The notes beneath the pieces are model-generated. The model saw only the letters and a program-made list of their open reading frames with translations. It made no database searches and was not told where the DNA came from. DNA of 64,000 nucleotides, from contig JAWZYV010013141.1 of NCBI GenBank assembly GCA_038373885.1, forward strand, positions 2,294,001-2,358,000, given 5' to 3'. Positions within the stretch are counted from its first letter, which is position 1, and the number at the start of each line of letters is the position of its first letter. Of this stretch, positions 1 to 12,395 are shown in pieces. The DNA is from Cheiracanthium punctorium. Taxonomy: Eukaryota > Arthropoda > Arachnida > Araneae > Cheiracanthiidae. The translations under genes and the position numbers were made by a program.

Positions 1-700
1 TTGTGGTAGCCAGTTTGGACAATTATTCCCGAGGCCGAGATCGTCAATAACATCGATAAATGAAGAACGCCGACCATAATGACATTTTATAATCCCAAGG
101 GTCCACTCCACTTTTACCATCTACAGATTAAGGAAATTCTACTTGCATTTGGAGGTGGACCAAAAGTGACTATAATTAACCTGAAAAAGACATTTTTAAA
201 GACCTACTTGTGACTCTAGCCTGCTCTTCCGATCGTTGCCTGCTGCTTCCTCCGCCATGCCAAAAGAAAAGGTTTCCGCTGGGTCTTTACGACCTAGTTG
301 GTACCTGGCCACCGCCAGTCCTCTCAACAACATCATCGAGAGTTGAAGTGCGGGTGGCCGAAAGGGGAGTGCTCGTAGAGTATTTCGAATAACCAGAAAT
401 TTAAAAGCAAATGCCTAAAGGCTATATTTCGTACATTCTGTAACTTCTTGAACGACCTCTACCTTTATGTGTTTTGTCTAAAGTTTGCAATACAGAGTAA
501 CGCCTCTGACTGAAATTATCTTTGAACCACGGTAAAACAATAACCAACGAAAAATCATGAAAGTAAAGCGTCCAGCTAAGAAATGCAATAAACGCTTGTC
601 AAAAAATCAATAAATAACGCTCTTCATTGCAATATAAAACTGATAATTAAAGATGATAATATTCTTTGGTTTTTCAGTTTTCGCTTTTAGGGTGGTTACT
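1..700. other. Unassigned single-copy-looking DNA
   Basis: I see no repeat partner within the window, no recognisable protein similarity and no RNA gene. A 60-codon open frame on the plus strand at 210-392 has no motif I know. A slightly GC-richer stretch at 200-370 could be old unique sequence. Confidence 0.4.
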
Positions 701-929
701 AGGTTGTTCGAAATGCTCTATGGTAAGGTAGCCCACCTCCACGTGGTACTCCCTGGGCAACATTTCGAGAGACCATGTAGTTAATTTATGGTTTCCGAAA
801 TGGCAAAGAGGCTACCAAATCCAAAAATAGGACATAGAGGATTTTTTTCTAGTTAATGATATTCCTTAATGCAAATGAAGTGTTCAAATAAAAAGGTACA
901 AAACGAAAATGTGGGTATAAATGAAGACT

Positions 930-1329
930 TTTTTAAACGTATACACCATAGACCTCAGCACAACGATGCCATAGATAAACGAGCCGAAGTCTTCTTTGTT
1001 CCCAGAATTCTTGTGGAGGTGACAAGACCCAGTCCTTCACAGCGTCCTTGAGTTCATCGTCAGAGTTGAAGCGCTTCTCTTTCAGATGTTTTTTCAGGGG
1101 ACCAAACACACGGAAATCGCCGGGCGACATTTCCGGACTGTAGGGCGGATGATCAAGCTGCTCCCCCTTGAACTTCGCCCATTCCTTGGCTTAAACGGAC
1201 ACTTCATTTTCTCAGTGACTTCTGGGACACACTGTCTTCCCTGTATACGATCATCATCAGGTGATGAATAGTGGCCGGTTTAACACCTTCGAACTCCTAA
1301 ATCTTCGAATTTTGCAATATGAATTCCAT
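930..1329 (-). pseudogene. Internally deleted mariner transposase remnant
   Basis: The minus strand begins with a Met codon at 1329-1327. After a frameshift it reads EFEGVKPATIHH and YREDSVSQKSL, which resembles the first helix-turn-helix of mariner transposases. A stop follows soon after. About 100 bp downstream it continues as HPPYSPEMSPGDF, then PLKKHLKEKRFNSDDELK, and ends near YGVYV and a stop at about 933. In the mariner family the D of the SPxxxPxD motif is the third catalytic aspartate, and it is retained here. The central part with the first two aspartates is absent, so roughly 230 codons have been lost. No function is expected. A 3' terminal repeat may be the sequence TAGGTTGTTCGAAATG near 700-716, but I could not pair it. 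SETMAR-like transposases belong to the same family. Confidence 0.8.
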
Positions 1330-1491
1330 CTTGTCCTCACACCTAATTCCGCGACAATTGCACGTAAAAGGGTGCTTTTCATAAGAGCTTCTCCTCTCTC
1401 CTGTGGCCCCCCCGCATGCTCCTATCCACTTCAAAGACTCCAATCGCATCCCTAGATGTCTCGCTACGTTCTCCCATAGCGGCATTGGCAA

Positions 1492-3309
1492 ATATGTTAA
1501 CGGTTAAGTTGTTACGACGTTTTATACCTTTCATTTTGAACAGCCTTTGTATAAGTATTTCATGTTCTGAAAATCTCATTATGTTTTAGTGAAATAAAAC
1601 GAAAGTTATACACTGAGTGTGGTAGTGTATTCCACATATAATCTCCATGTTTGCACTTTATTAAAAAATAAAACATTAGAACTTAAAAAATGAATACGTT
1701 AATAAATTAAAGTCGCGGGTCCTTTTGAGACAAGTTTAACCTGCTGCTTTAACTACTATTTTTATACAGTACTGATTTTAATGCTGTTCATAAGTTTCTG
1801 CAATTTTACACATCAATTTCCTCTATCAGTCTTTTAAATGAAAATTTTTTTCTCCTTAGAACCTATGATAAAACTCTATGTAACTTTATTTTACTTGCAG
1901 TATTTTATCTAAGCTATTTGGAAATTTTTCTACGTTTGAACATTAAACACTTTCACGTCTTTTTTTTTCTATCAAATATGACAAAAATCAAATTTGAAAT
2001 AAAACCTTTTTTTTAAATTTCCAACAAAATTGAAAAGCGTTTATGATTTTGGTTTGTCTCTCTGTCTTTTTGTCCGTCCATCCGTGCTCTTAATGTCGTA
2101 AATATACATCGATTGCTACAAAATTTAAATATGTTATTTCTATGTATTGTACCATGTATCCAATTAAAAATGGTGTTTTTCTATTAAAAATGGTATATTC
2201 CTTTTGCAGGAGCACCCAAAAGAATTCCAATACATTACGGTCGATGGGCAATGGTTCTTTAAAACGTATTTTAGAGGTATTTGTCTATTTGTATACCTTC
2301 TATAGAATAGATTTCGAGCAAAACTCTTAAATGGTTATTCATCTAAAATGGTTTGACTTAAAAAGAAAAAAACAAAATTTCACTTAAAACATAAGGTGCA
2401 TATAGAACGCGGCAGATGATTGAGAATTAAACTCATGCCTGAAAATTTTTAACATATCACATATCTTAGCCTACTTTCAAAGTAAAGTTCATGAAAAAGC
2501 AGTTGCATTTTCATCAATACGCTTTTCAGACATTCGAAATGCACACCAAAAAAAAAGAATTTATTCCTACTGCATCCACGTCGACATTTTCAAATAAATC
2601 ATTGCGTATGTAACCACTCACCAAGCTCCTATGCAAAAAAGACAACCATATTTTTTACGTAACAGATGATGCTGGAAAAAAGATATCCCGAAAAAAAAAA
2701 AAAAAGAAACATCCACGCAGCAAACAACAACCCAAACTTTCAACGAATATTTAATCACAAACACCCGCGAGGATAAATCTAAGAAATCAAATCTCACCGG
2801 CAAACCTTCTTATCATTTTGATAAAACGTTTTCAAAAACGCATCGTATCTTTTCGCCCTGCTCCAGCAGAGACACATATGTACGTGCGTTTCTATTGAAT
2901 ATAAATCTATATCGCAGAAGGGGAAACTAAAAAATAAAAAAATGCGCCATTTTTTTCTCTCGCGCGGCGCAAGGTGTTTCGGGGGGAAATGTTTCGTGAA
3001 GATGCATTGTTGCAAACGCATTGTGGTCAGTCCTGCGGTGAGATGTGCACGCGATATCAGAATCACACGCGGTTGGAAAATGCATTAACGGGAAGAAAAT
3101 TGAGTGGAACTGAGGATTGAACTTTGATTTGGTGAGCGAGATGGGTTTTTGCGAGATAAATGAAAGAACAAAAAAAGAAATGAGTTGCCAAACTTTGAAT
3201 CCAGGTTCGCTCTGCCCATTCGAAGCAGTTCAAAAATAACTGATATACCGAAAATATATATTCTAAAGTAGCAGGCAAAACTCATTGTGATGGAAATTAT
3301 GACGGGTGC
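1492..3309. other. AT-rich DNA without recognised features
   Basis: The stretch holds simple A and T runs (for example 2,690-2,706) and short open frames without motifs. I see no repeat partner elsewhere in the window. Confidence 0.4.
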
Positions 3310-3311
3310 TA

Positions 3312-3815
3312 CACTCTCCGTAAAATTCGTTTTTATACACTAATTTATCCGTCCTTTTTCAACGAATAATTTCCGTACTCTATGGAAACATAATATTTTG
3401 GTGAATTCTTCCTGAAATCTGAAGAAGAGGAGTAAAATTCGTTGAATTTGAAGAAGTTTCTTCAATTTACAGGAGAATAAATAAACGGATATTCGTTAAA
3501 TAACGGAGATATTTCTATAGCACTGCTGCCAGAAAATTTTCTATAAATTGAAAGATAACTTTTGACAGTGCGTCTTTATACACTAATCTATTCCTGATTT
3601 TTTACCGAATAACTTCCGCACTCCTTGGAAACATTATATTTCCATGAATTCTTCCCGAAAATCTGAAGATGAAAAAATTTTCATTGAATCTGAAGAAATT
3701 TCTTCAGTATTCAAGTGAAAAAAAGCAGATATTCTTCAAGTAATGGGGATATTGCTGTAGAACTGCTAACTGTAATATTTCCGTGATTTGAAGAAATAAT
3801 TTTTGAGAGTGTAGA
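3312..3815 (+). repeat. Two-copy diverged tandem repeat (~245 bp)
   Basis: Unit 1 (about 3,330-3,574) and unit 2 (about 3,575-3,812) align along their length. Both start with TTTATACACTAATYTATYC. Both contain a CTYCTTGGAAACAT-like block, a TGAATTCTTCC block, a GAAGAARTTTCTTCA block and an ending near TTTTGASAGTG. Divergence is roughly 25-30 percent, so the duplication is old. No terminal repeats or coding potential are visible. Confidence 0.7.
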
Positions 3816-5217
3816 AAAAATACATGATGATCATAAATAATCATACAAATACAAACATTCATACTCTAATGGTTTACACTCACTACACTTAGTCTCTACA
3901 CACTTAGATAAATAATTTCCTTTCTTTAATAATATAGTAACGGAAGTAACATTGCTACCACTGAATTGTCGAATTGCTTCTAAATTCCAGACACCGTGCA
4001 TTCGACAATTTGGATAAATTCAACAAGCTATTTTAATGCCAGTGTAATTGCAAAAGTTTCAAATCAGCACATTTGAAAATAAATCTATGGTGTAGATGCG
4101 ACAACTTTTTCTACTCGAACAGAGCAATTATCTGAATTTAAAAGTGTCAAAATATCGCTGAAAATCAGGAAACAGGTGGATGTTCAGATTTTTAATGTTG
4201 CGCAGATTTCTTCTATATTTTTTGCTTATTTACGGAAAATTCCAAGCCAATTGCACAGACGTTTTAGATTTTAATTACGTTTTAAATCATAATTTTTTTT
4301 GAGTAATAGTAGTAAGTTTGTTTTGAAGTCGCATGAACCGTACACTATACTGAATTAATATTTGGAGCTTTGGCATAGTATACAGTGCTACTTATAGATC
4401 ACGAAATTGCATTTAGGTAAAAGTGGCAACATTTGCAAATTCACATTTTTTTGAGTGGTGTTAGCGATATGCAAACCTAAACACTCACAGGAAGTCTCCA
4501 AGAGAAAGTTTCAGCTGGGCTAGAGCACTGATGATATACAAAACTCCTGCAGGCTTTGAGAGGCCTTGTAACGATGATATTTGATTGTCTATTGTTTAAT
4601 TATTAAATTGCGTTGTTACGGTTAGAAAAATCCAGGTTCGATGCACTTGGTTGCAATATAATAAAAAGACATTTAATACTTAAAACTGTTTTATTTAAAA
4701 GAAACTATTGTAAGATTATTACAACGGGTGGTGGTGTCTCAGCGAAATAAAAATACGTCCTATACGGAATGCGTTAAAAATTACGACAGCACAGAATTTC
4801 ATACTGGCGAGAACAAACATTTGGCTGAGATAAATAACGCCAATCTCAGAGAAACCATAAAACTTAAAATCAAATAAAAATAAAGTGACGTAATCGCGAA
4901 CGAATAATTTTAAAAATGAGGCAGGGCAACAGAAAATAACTTACACCAGAAGTTTGATTCCCCTCTTGGCATCCTGCTGGCGTACGTTATATTATTTGTT
5001 GGCCTTTGACATCTTTAAAATTATTTGCTCGTGATTACGTCATTATTAACTTCTTTACAATCTCCATCACAGGCCTCGAACGACGATTAAAGTAAACTAG
5101 CTACGGGATACTGACAGCTTGCTGTGGACAGGTTTTGTTATATGTTAAGAGAGCCCTGAGAGGTCGGTAAATGTTACCATCGTTTGTAAAAGTTCCCATT
5201 AAAACGTTGCAAAACTT
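3816..5217. other. AT-rich DNA; no gene seen
   Basis: There is no clear repeat partner. A segment from about 4,612 starting TGTTACGGTTAG has a distant echo at about 7,690-7,860 (shared words such as TTTATTTAAAAGAAACT). The two may be remnants of one old element, but I cannot name it. Confidence 0.3.
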
Positions 5218-5437
5218 TTTTTTTCTAATGGCCGACCCTTGCCTTGGTAGGTTTTGGCCACAACGGGCCGGAATTCTTAGCCGCTTTATTATGAGGGCAC
5301 CTAGTAGGTGGACCAACGTCGCCCCCTATGAAGGGACGGACAAATGACAACCACACCCACTCGGGGATCGAACCCCGACCGCCGGGAGTTCAACCCGAAA
5401 CCGTAGTACGGTGCTTTACCCACCATACAATCCGGTC
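5218..5437 (-). mobile_element. tRNA-derived SINE
   Basis: Read on the minus strand, the head (5,437 to about 5,350) carries an A-box-like TGGTGGGTAAAGCACC and a B box GGGGTTCGATCCCCG with a good T-arm stem. These are the two internal RNA polymerase III promoter boxes of tRNA genes. The body continues to an A-tail, seen as the T run at 5,216-5,224. The flanks carry similar words, ACGTTGCAAAACTTT before the tail and AAGTTACAAAACTTT after the head, consistent with a diverged target-site duplication of about 15 bp. It cannot fold as a canonical tRNA with a proper acceptor stem, so I call a SINE and not a tRNA gene. Confidence 0.75.
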
Positions 5438-5639
5438 AGAAAGTTACAAAACTTTCAGTACATATTAAGTTCATAAGCAGGCACTAGCATAGTAAAATCC
5501 GCAGAAGTAACAGACATATTTGGAGTTCTCATACATGCATAATTTTATTAATATGAGTGTATAGTTTGTAAAAAGACATACAGAATATTTTTGAGCATCT
5601 CACATAGTTTACGTATTACAGTCGTAAATCATTCAGAAG

Positions 5640-5900
5640 AGAGATATGAATGTTTACATTTCACTGCATTGTAACTCCTCATGCAGGAAAAGGAGTTTTA
5701 CAGGCAAAGAAAATTCATGTGGATACAAAAGACAGTACACAGAGCAAAATTCTCGATTGCGGCAGTTGACTTAAAAATATCAAGACAGAAAAGTCACTGT
5801 TTACATTTCTCTGCATTATAAGTCTTCGTGCTGGGAAAAGAGTTTTACAGGCAAAGAAAGTTCATGCAACATCAGGTCCATACCCGGAAAATAATTTCTG
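5640..5900 (+). repeat. Short interspersed repeat, two local copies
   Basis: Copies lie at about 5,651-5,735 and 5,798-5,875, with a third at about 7,365-7,425. They share TGTTTACATTTCWCTGCATT, then GTTTTACAGGCAAAGAAA. Family unknown. Confidence 0.6.
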
Positions 5901-5980
5901 GCCGTATGGCCCTGACTTTGACTAGTTGAATATTATGAGAGTAAACATAAATGTATACATACACATATGTACATATATAC

Positions 5981-6180
5981 AGGGTGTCCCAAAAAGGTGG
6001 TAATACGCTTTAAATCTTTATTAGAGATGAGTGGGCAATATAAATTAAATTTGCATAGTGCCAATTTGCCCCCGACCAAAAAAGAAAAAGAACATCCCAT
6101 TTACTAAAATGGGCCCCGTACACTAATGGGGTGATGAACAAAATTTCAGGATTTCATCATAAAATGTCTCAGATATATTT
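5981..6180 (+). repeat. Fragment starting CAGGGTGTCCCAAAA
   Basis: CAGGGTGTCCCAAAA followed by a short AT-rich body is a terminal motif common among DNA transposons of arthropods. I see no matching right end. The segment ends in a T run at about 6,178-6,198. Confidence 0.35.
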
Positions 6181-6229
6181 TTTTTTTTTTTTTTTTTTAA
6201 ATGATCAGAGGCTATACATGAATTTGAAT

Positions 6230-6345
6230 ATGAATGTTTAATGCTAGAGTGCAAGAAATGGTTTTCTTTCAACTTGTAAAGAGTCATTCTAAATTTCTCC
6301 GAGTCCCTAGCACAATTGAATTCTTTAAAAAGCTGCCGGATTTCC
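6230..6345 (-). repeat. R-family repeat fragment
   Basis: On the minus strand it shows the R-family signature: AGCTTTTTAAAGAATTC, then a CTAGGGACTCGGAGAAA-like block, then GACTCTTTACAAGTTG. Fuller copies are at 13.6, 21.6, 37.6 and 56.5 kb. Confidence 0.6.
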
Positions 6346-8106
6346 AAAAATATCAGTCTTTAAGCAATTTCCCAGATCCATAATATCAGTTTCATAAGCT
6401 CTACTGACAGTAGCATTAAAAATGTTTTTCTTTATCAAAATTTCGGTGGATAGTCCAGGAGTGTTGGATGTATCAAATTTGCATCGCAATATTCATCTTT
6501 TACTTTTCTTTTTAATAAAGCTGAATGAAAGTTATTTCTCTTTGACATTTTTAGAGCGGCTACCAGCAAAAATAACCACACATCACAGGGAAATGATAGG
6601 AAAAATGGAAAATGTACTACACCCTACTTTACATCAGCTTCAAGTCTACTTGCAACCTCACTGATTGCCTGTTTTTCAACAAGGAAGAGATCACTGTATA
6701 CCAACTCGTGCATTTGCTCGACACAGAGCTAAATTCCCCAAGAATGTAATACTTCTGACACAGTAAGCGATTCATTGTCCGGTGAAAAAGAGGACTTTTT
6801 ACTTTACTTACTTTCCTTTTCTAGTATGTGGACTATAGTGTGGATGTACGGAGAAGGACATGGCGGCCCAATTCACCTCCATTCACCAGCTCACAATTTT
6901 ATTGCTGATGAGCCTATACCTTTTAAGAGAGGGCCTACGAAGAAGTTTAAGCAATTTTCATGATTTTATTTTTTTATCTACAGCATAGCCATTAAATTAC
7001 CCTACAACTATCTTCATTCGTTGTATAAGAGGCTTATAAATAATTATTAATTTATAATACAATTTATAAAAAATACTTTTAATTAACAGAAAAAATCATC
7101 TGTTCAAATAATTTCGGGAGGGGTCCGGACCCATAGGAGTACATGCCTGGTACGGCCTTGTGTAGCATTTTATAGGGATTACTCTAATCGCTTTACATCG
7201 AATAATTGATTTAAAAGAATATTGTTATTAATTGAGACTAAAAGTTAAAGTCTGTGAGCGTCTGGATTTGACTAAAATGAAAAAGACAGATCATATAGCC
7301 AAATCCCAGTTTGCGACTGTTGACTAAAAAATATTAATTACGATCGTTCAGTAGTGAAAGAAACTCTCTACATTTCACTGCAATATAACTCTTAGTGCTG
7401 AAAAAGTAGTTTTACAGGCAATAGATTTTGAAGCATATTCAGTGTGATGCAATGATTGATAACAAGCAGAATTTTTCGAGTTTAGCAATAATAAAATGTT
7501 CATATTTTCTTCTACACAATTTTTGGCTGAATCGAGCGTACCCCTTAAAAAAATTTGCTTTTTTGTAATGTTAATTACTGCTAATAATCTTAAAATTTCA
7601 ATAAAATAATGTTTATTTTTTCCAAATAAAAAATAAACTTCGGCAAAGTGTGGCTAAGAAGGAAAAATTAAAGCCCGAAAGTTTATGAAAATACAATGAA
7701 GAATGACCTTTATTTAAAAGAAACTCTTTTGAAAAACCTATTAATCTGGGTTACTGTGAATTACGAAGTGACAAAAATGATAGCGAGCACGAGAACAAAA
7801 GACACTCATATTACCAACCGTTAGCTGAGGCTAAGATGGTAATGAATGGTTTTCATAAAATAAAAACAAGATCTTACGAAATAAAACAATTCTAAGAATT
7901 CCAGAAGGATTGGGTGCTAGGAAAGCTATCAACAAGATTGGAAGACATTTTTATTTACATAGCCAGTTCTACTGTCTGGTACACTCACCCGAAATGGTTT
8001 CTTTATTAGGTTCATAACAACTGTATATTTTCTTTCTTTATATATATGTGTGTAACGGGGGGGGCGATAGGGACCCTGTTTTGATTCCTGAGCTAGCCTT
8101 GCTCTT
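6346..8106. other. No gene recognised
   Basis: Apart from one short repeat copy at 7,365-7,425 I see no partner sequences. Open frames of 80 codons (6,422-6,664, plus) and 62 codons (6,775-6,963, plus) have no recognisable motif and no splice context I trust. Confidence 0.35.
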
Positions 8107-8295
8107 AATTTCTTTAACCCTTTGAGGGGCAACCCTTTCCCAATGCTGAAAAAAAGGGCAGCCGTTGCCATCGCTCGACTTAACTACCTGCAAGATGGCG
8201 GACGATCGAAACGTTAATCGCGTGCCAAAGATCTGGAGAACCTTTCTGGACGCAGTTGGCTGTGCAACACAGGCAGCTACGTCCAGAAATTACGT
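8107..8295 (+). mobile_element. P1-family TTAA element, truncated
   Basis: It begins TTAACCCTTTGAGGGGCAAC and continues with CCCAATGCTGAAAAAAAGGG, GCCATCGCTCGACTTAAC and AAGATGGCGGACGATCG. This order is shared by copies at 13.9, 16.6, 29.1, 43.95 and 56.8 kb. TTAA followed by CCC is the hallmark of piggyBac-superfamily ends. The right arm decays around 8,290. Confidence 0.7.
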
Positions 8296-8319
8296 TTCAC
8301 AAAAGGTGCATTTATTGGG

Positions 8320-8800
8320 GCATATATTTTAATAGGTAATAGAAAAATTACTATAAAGATTAAAAATTTATAATGTAACTGAAATTTTTTACAAGTTATT
8401 TATAGTAAAATTTACCGTAAATCAAACTTTACTGGAAGAATGGACCCTACCCCCCCCCCTTAGTCTGAACTCCACCCCCTTTAGTCTACGCAAAAAATGC
8501 TAACTTAGACCAATATCCACCTATAAACTCTATATTTTAATGGGTAATAGAAAAATTACTAAAGATTAAATATTTACAATGTAACTGAAAGTTTTTATAT
8601 TTATAGTAAAATTTACCGTCAATCAAATTTTACTGTAATCACATGAGGGAGGGGATCAGCTGGGGGGTGGGGGGTCATTCTTGCAGTAAAGTTTGATCGA
8701 CGGTAAATTTTACTATAAATAAAAAACTTTCAGTTACATTGTAAATTTTTCATCTTTATAGTAATTTTTTCTGTTACCCATTAAAATATAAAGCTATAGC
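8320..8800. repeat. Direct plus inverted repeat cluster (fold-back)
   Basis: Two direct copies (about 8,325-8,435 and 8,537-8,637) and one inverted copy (about 8,686-8,795) share TAATAGAAAAATTACT, AATGTAACTGAAA and ATAGTAAAATTTACCGT. The last direct copy and the inverted copy form arms of about 100 bp around a G-rich spacer near 8,645-8,680. This may be a decayed fold-back transposon. No target duplication was identified. Confidence 0.75.
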
Positions 8801-9177
8801 TACGTCCGTGCTATCACGTGTTTTATTTCCGAATTATAGTTTTGAATTACCCTGTGTAAACGCTTTGTAAATGATAAACTGATTTTTAAATTAATTTTTC
8901 CGAAAAGAAACAGATATTGGATACTTTTAATGAATTTGGAAACTTCCATAGCTCACAGCTATTTTGAGACAGTTTATGAAGGAAACCTGACTAGTCAACC
9001 TGAATATACCTGACTGTACCTTACTGACCTTACCTTACTGAACCTTACTGAAAGAATATACCTGACTAGTGAGGTTTTACGAATTTCTCTGCGGCACACA
9101 CTGCGTATTGCACAATTGATTGTATGGTGCTGCCCTCTTCCGTCGAATCTCCTACTTAAATTACTAAATTACGATTG

Positions 9178-9550
9178 TTCTTTCAGCGGTGTAATTCGAA
9201 AAAAATTCATTTGATTTTGGTATATAAATACAAATAAACTAATCATGTCAGGGTTTTGAAAATTTCAAAGATCTTTCTTCCTATTCTGTATTATAGGGTG
9301 TAATAAGTGATAAGCCTGTTTCAGGTACAAAACTTGTAGAAAAAACTCCTAAAAATGGAAAATTGAGCAAAATGTGTCACTTTTCAAAAACTTTTGCAGA
9401 GCAATTCTACGTTTAAGAATTTTTAAGTTCCATAAAAAAACATCTCTTTTAATTTACTCTAGTGTGTAGTACACCTTGTAAAGAATCATTCTGAATCTTT
9501 TCGAGTCCCGGCTTGCTATCATTAGTTAATTTTAATTTGTGGCCAAAACC
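9178..9550 (+). repeat. S-family repeat, diverged copy
   Basis: It starts GCGGTGTAATTCGAAAAAA and continues TACAAATAAACTAAT, TGTCACTTTTC and CAGAGCAATTC. The fuller copies at 38.19 and 53.59 kb have the same order of blocks. It is interrupted downstream by a SINE. Confidence 0.6.
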
Positions 9551-9567
9551 ATGAGGCAGATTTTGTT

Positions 9568-9800
9568 TGTTTGTGTTTTAAGGCAAACCTGCACGCGGGG
9601 TATCTGCCTAGGATGAGGGGTGCCTTAGTAGGAGGACTTTCTAAGGGGTTCTAACGCGTATTCACGTTACATCTGGAGAAAACCTACCAAAACTCCAGAC
9701 CGTTAGATCGACAGCCGCGCGATGGGACCCGAACCCGGGACCTTCACACCTCGGCCGTCTACCATTTTCAGTGGCATAACCACTGTGCCATGGTGAGGCC
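9568..9800 (-). mobile_element. tRNA-derived SINE with ~16-bp target duplication
   Basis: The minus-strand head starts GGCCTCACCATGGCACAG, with A-box-like TGGCACAGTGGTTATGCC and B-box-like GGTTCGGGTCCC. A body follows with GATCTAACGGTCTGGAGTTT and ACGTGAATACGCG. The tail is A-rich with CAAACAAA. Flanks are TGAGGCAGATTTTGTT (9,552-9,567) and TGAGGCAGCTTTTGTT (9,801-9,816), 15 of 16 identical, as expected for LINE-driven insertion. The central block recurs at 10.2, 19.5, 30.8 and 63.1 kb. Confidence 0.88.
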
Positions 9801-9840
9801 TGAGGCAGCTTTTGTTATTCCGGGTGTAATAAGGTGTATA

Positions 9841-10115
9841 TAGGGTGTTCCTTTTCAAAAGCGATATGTGAACAGCTTTAAAACTGAACCATTTTGTTAA
9901 ACACTCGAAACCATTAATAATTCCTCTTCACCAATGCACTATGAACTAACATTAACGGTCAACTTATATGTCGGACGGAACTTTCAGAAAAAAAAATTCA
10001 TAAGCACAAAAATTGACTTTAAATGTGGGCCGAGGATTTACCTGTTTTTGTGACTAAGCTCAAAAATTGTCTTTAAATATGGGCCGAGGATTTACCTGTT
10101 TTTGTGACTAATCAT
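9841..10115 (-). repeat. R-family repeat with a short internal tandem duplication
   Basis: On the plus strand it opens AGGGTGTTCCTTTTCAAAAG, the R-family end in reverse orientation. Within it a unit of about 50 bp containing GTGGGCCGAGGATTTACC is repeated twice (about 10,014-10,060 and 10,068-10,112). Confidence 0.65.
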
Positions 10116-10194
10116 GGCAACTTACCGATATGTAATGCTTAACATCATTAATTACGACGCTCTATCAATTTCTAGAAAAGTAGTCGTCTGGAGC

Positions 10195-10345
10195 ACTGCG
10201 TTAGCAGCAATTACATCTTGAGAAAACCGCCCAAAACTTCAGATCGTTAGATCGATCGTCTTGCGGTAGGCTAGAACCTCGACCTTCATACTTTCAGATA
10301 GCTTCCATGTTCGGTGACTTATTCACTGCGTCTTGCTGGAACCAA
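10195..10345 (-). mobile_element. Decayed SINE fragment
   Basis: It shares ACATCTTGAGAAAACCGCCC and ACTTCAGATCGTTAGATCGA with the SINE at 9,568-9,800, in the same orientation. The head boxes are degraded. Confidence 0.6.
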
Positions 10346-12395
10346 TGATTATAAAAAATGATTATCTATCATGAATATGCATTATTCGCCAAAATCGCCA
10401 AAAACAGAGAAAGGCATCTAATGGAAAAGTACTTGCGTAGATTAAATTATTTCCTAAAAAGCTAAATTATTGACCACAGTATCTTCGTTGTATAACAGTG
10501 GCGAATGTTGATTCTCCACAGAAGTTGAAGCAATTTTCCGAAGAACAATATATATATATTTATATACCAGAAGTCAAAGTCCGTTGTGGAGGTAATTACA
10601 ACGGGAGCTAGAAAAAACATTTGACGAAAATATGTCAACACTCAATATAGTTCATCTACGTTCACCTAAAATAAATAAGTTCATACACAATTTTATTATA
10701 CCGAAATCGAATTTCATGCTCTTCTGGAAACGCGCGAAAACTTTTGGCAGTCGAAAGATTTCGTTTTGTGTACACAGCCATTCTTATATCCACGCAGACG
10801 ATATACTTGTGTGGGTGGGGGGGGGGGGAGGGAATTAAACTATGTTATCTGGAAAAACTATTTTAAAGGAAATGGAATCACATTATTCTTTCAAAGCCTG
10901 ATGAACGGGATGAATATGACGTCCTATCGATTGCAACAGCTCATTTTGTCACGCAAATGATTCTTTTTTTTTTTTAACTCTCGGAAATAAAACAGAGATG
11001 AAAATAGCAAAAAATCGCTCAAAATGAGGGAACCGGTGGATTTTCAGATTTTTTAAAGCAGCACAGATTGTTTTCTATATTTTTATACATAATTATGAAA
11101 ATTTTCAAGCGGATCGTGTTAAAGGTGCAGATGTTGTTACGCTTTTTCTGCTTTTTAATCTTTTCGAACTTTTTAATCTTCTTGGAGTAATGGCGGTAAA
11201 ATATTTATATTGAAATGGTTGCCTGGAATGGTTACAGAGTACTCACTCCGTAGGATTTTATTATATTTTATTTTTATTTTTTTATTTTTTATTATTTTTT
11301 GAGTTAAGTGCGAAATTTGAAGATATTGACAAAAAGCGCAGTTCTAACTCTTCTAACCTTTCTGCCTCTGTGAATTAGAGAAGAATTCAGGCTCATTTTT
11401 TAACTCCTGAGCGGTGTTATTTAAGTCAAAGCCCGAAATTTTAGCTAATGCATAAATAAAAGTCACTTCGTGGATAAAATATTATTAATTCTGACGTTTG
11501 TGCAAAGGTTTTCATTAATTTTACTTTGAACCACCAGTTTTTTTGTTCACTGTTTTTGCTAGTTTATTCTGTTGTTTAGAGATGGCAGCACTAAACGAAA
11601 TATAACAAAGTTTTTGGAGTATACCGTTGCCGTTGAGTTAGTTTAAAACTATTTTTAAAAATGCTTATTTTTACTTGAATTATTTTATTAATAACAAAAT
11701 GTATATTAAAATAAAGGTTACAGCGCTCCTTTTTATCTTTTAATCATTGAAAAATCCTGTATCTTATCAATTAATATTATGAAGTAATCGTAAACGTACT
11801 TCATTAAAAATGTATTTTGAAATGATATTAAATTAATGTATTCGAGCATATAAATGTAAAAACGACGAAAGAAAATCGCATTCATGTAATAGTCAAAGTA
11901 TATGCCCAGGGGGGGGGATAAACAAATATGCTTGCTGTTCAACGTATCCGTTTATATTTATAGTCATTATCTATTAAAATCAGACCTTTTCTGTGAATTA
12001 TAAATGTTCTGTGAGTTCTTGATAGTGTGAATTAATTTTTAAAAAATGGCATCGAAAAGTTATGTAGAATTTCTTGAACACAAGTGAACCACTCACAGCC
12101 TCACAGAGTTTCTTATAATTTGCCTTAGAGAGAAGCACTAAACGTTGTTGTATGTGAGTTGAAATTCTGTTTTTAGGCTCTAGATGGCGTACCAGAGCTG
12201 GGAGGATGCCGAAAATTTGTGAACTTAAAGACAGTCTATTTCAGACTATGCCTTTTACATAAAAATTATGTATATAATCCCCCCCCCCGCCCCCTTCCCC
12301 TGAAGGAAGTCAGCATTCCGAAATTTCAGCTAGATAAATAAATTACTTCATTGCTACAATATCATTCAATATCAAACTCTTAATGCCATTTCTAT
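10346..12395. other. AT-rich DNA; simple sequence only
   Basis: I see homopolymer and simple runs (G run at 10,818, T-rich at 11,260-11,300, G run at 11,910, C run at 12,280). No partner sequences or convincing coding exons were found. Confidence 0.35.

Noticed and set aside
5350..5437. Possible functional tRNA gene on the minus strand
   Set aside because: The B box and T arm are good, but acceptor and anticodon arms do not fold properly and a SINE body with A-tail and flanking duplication follows.
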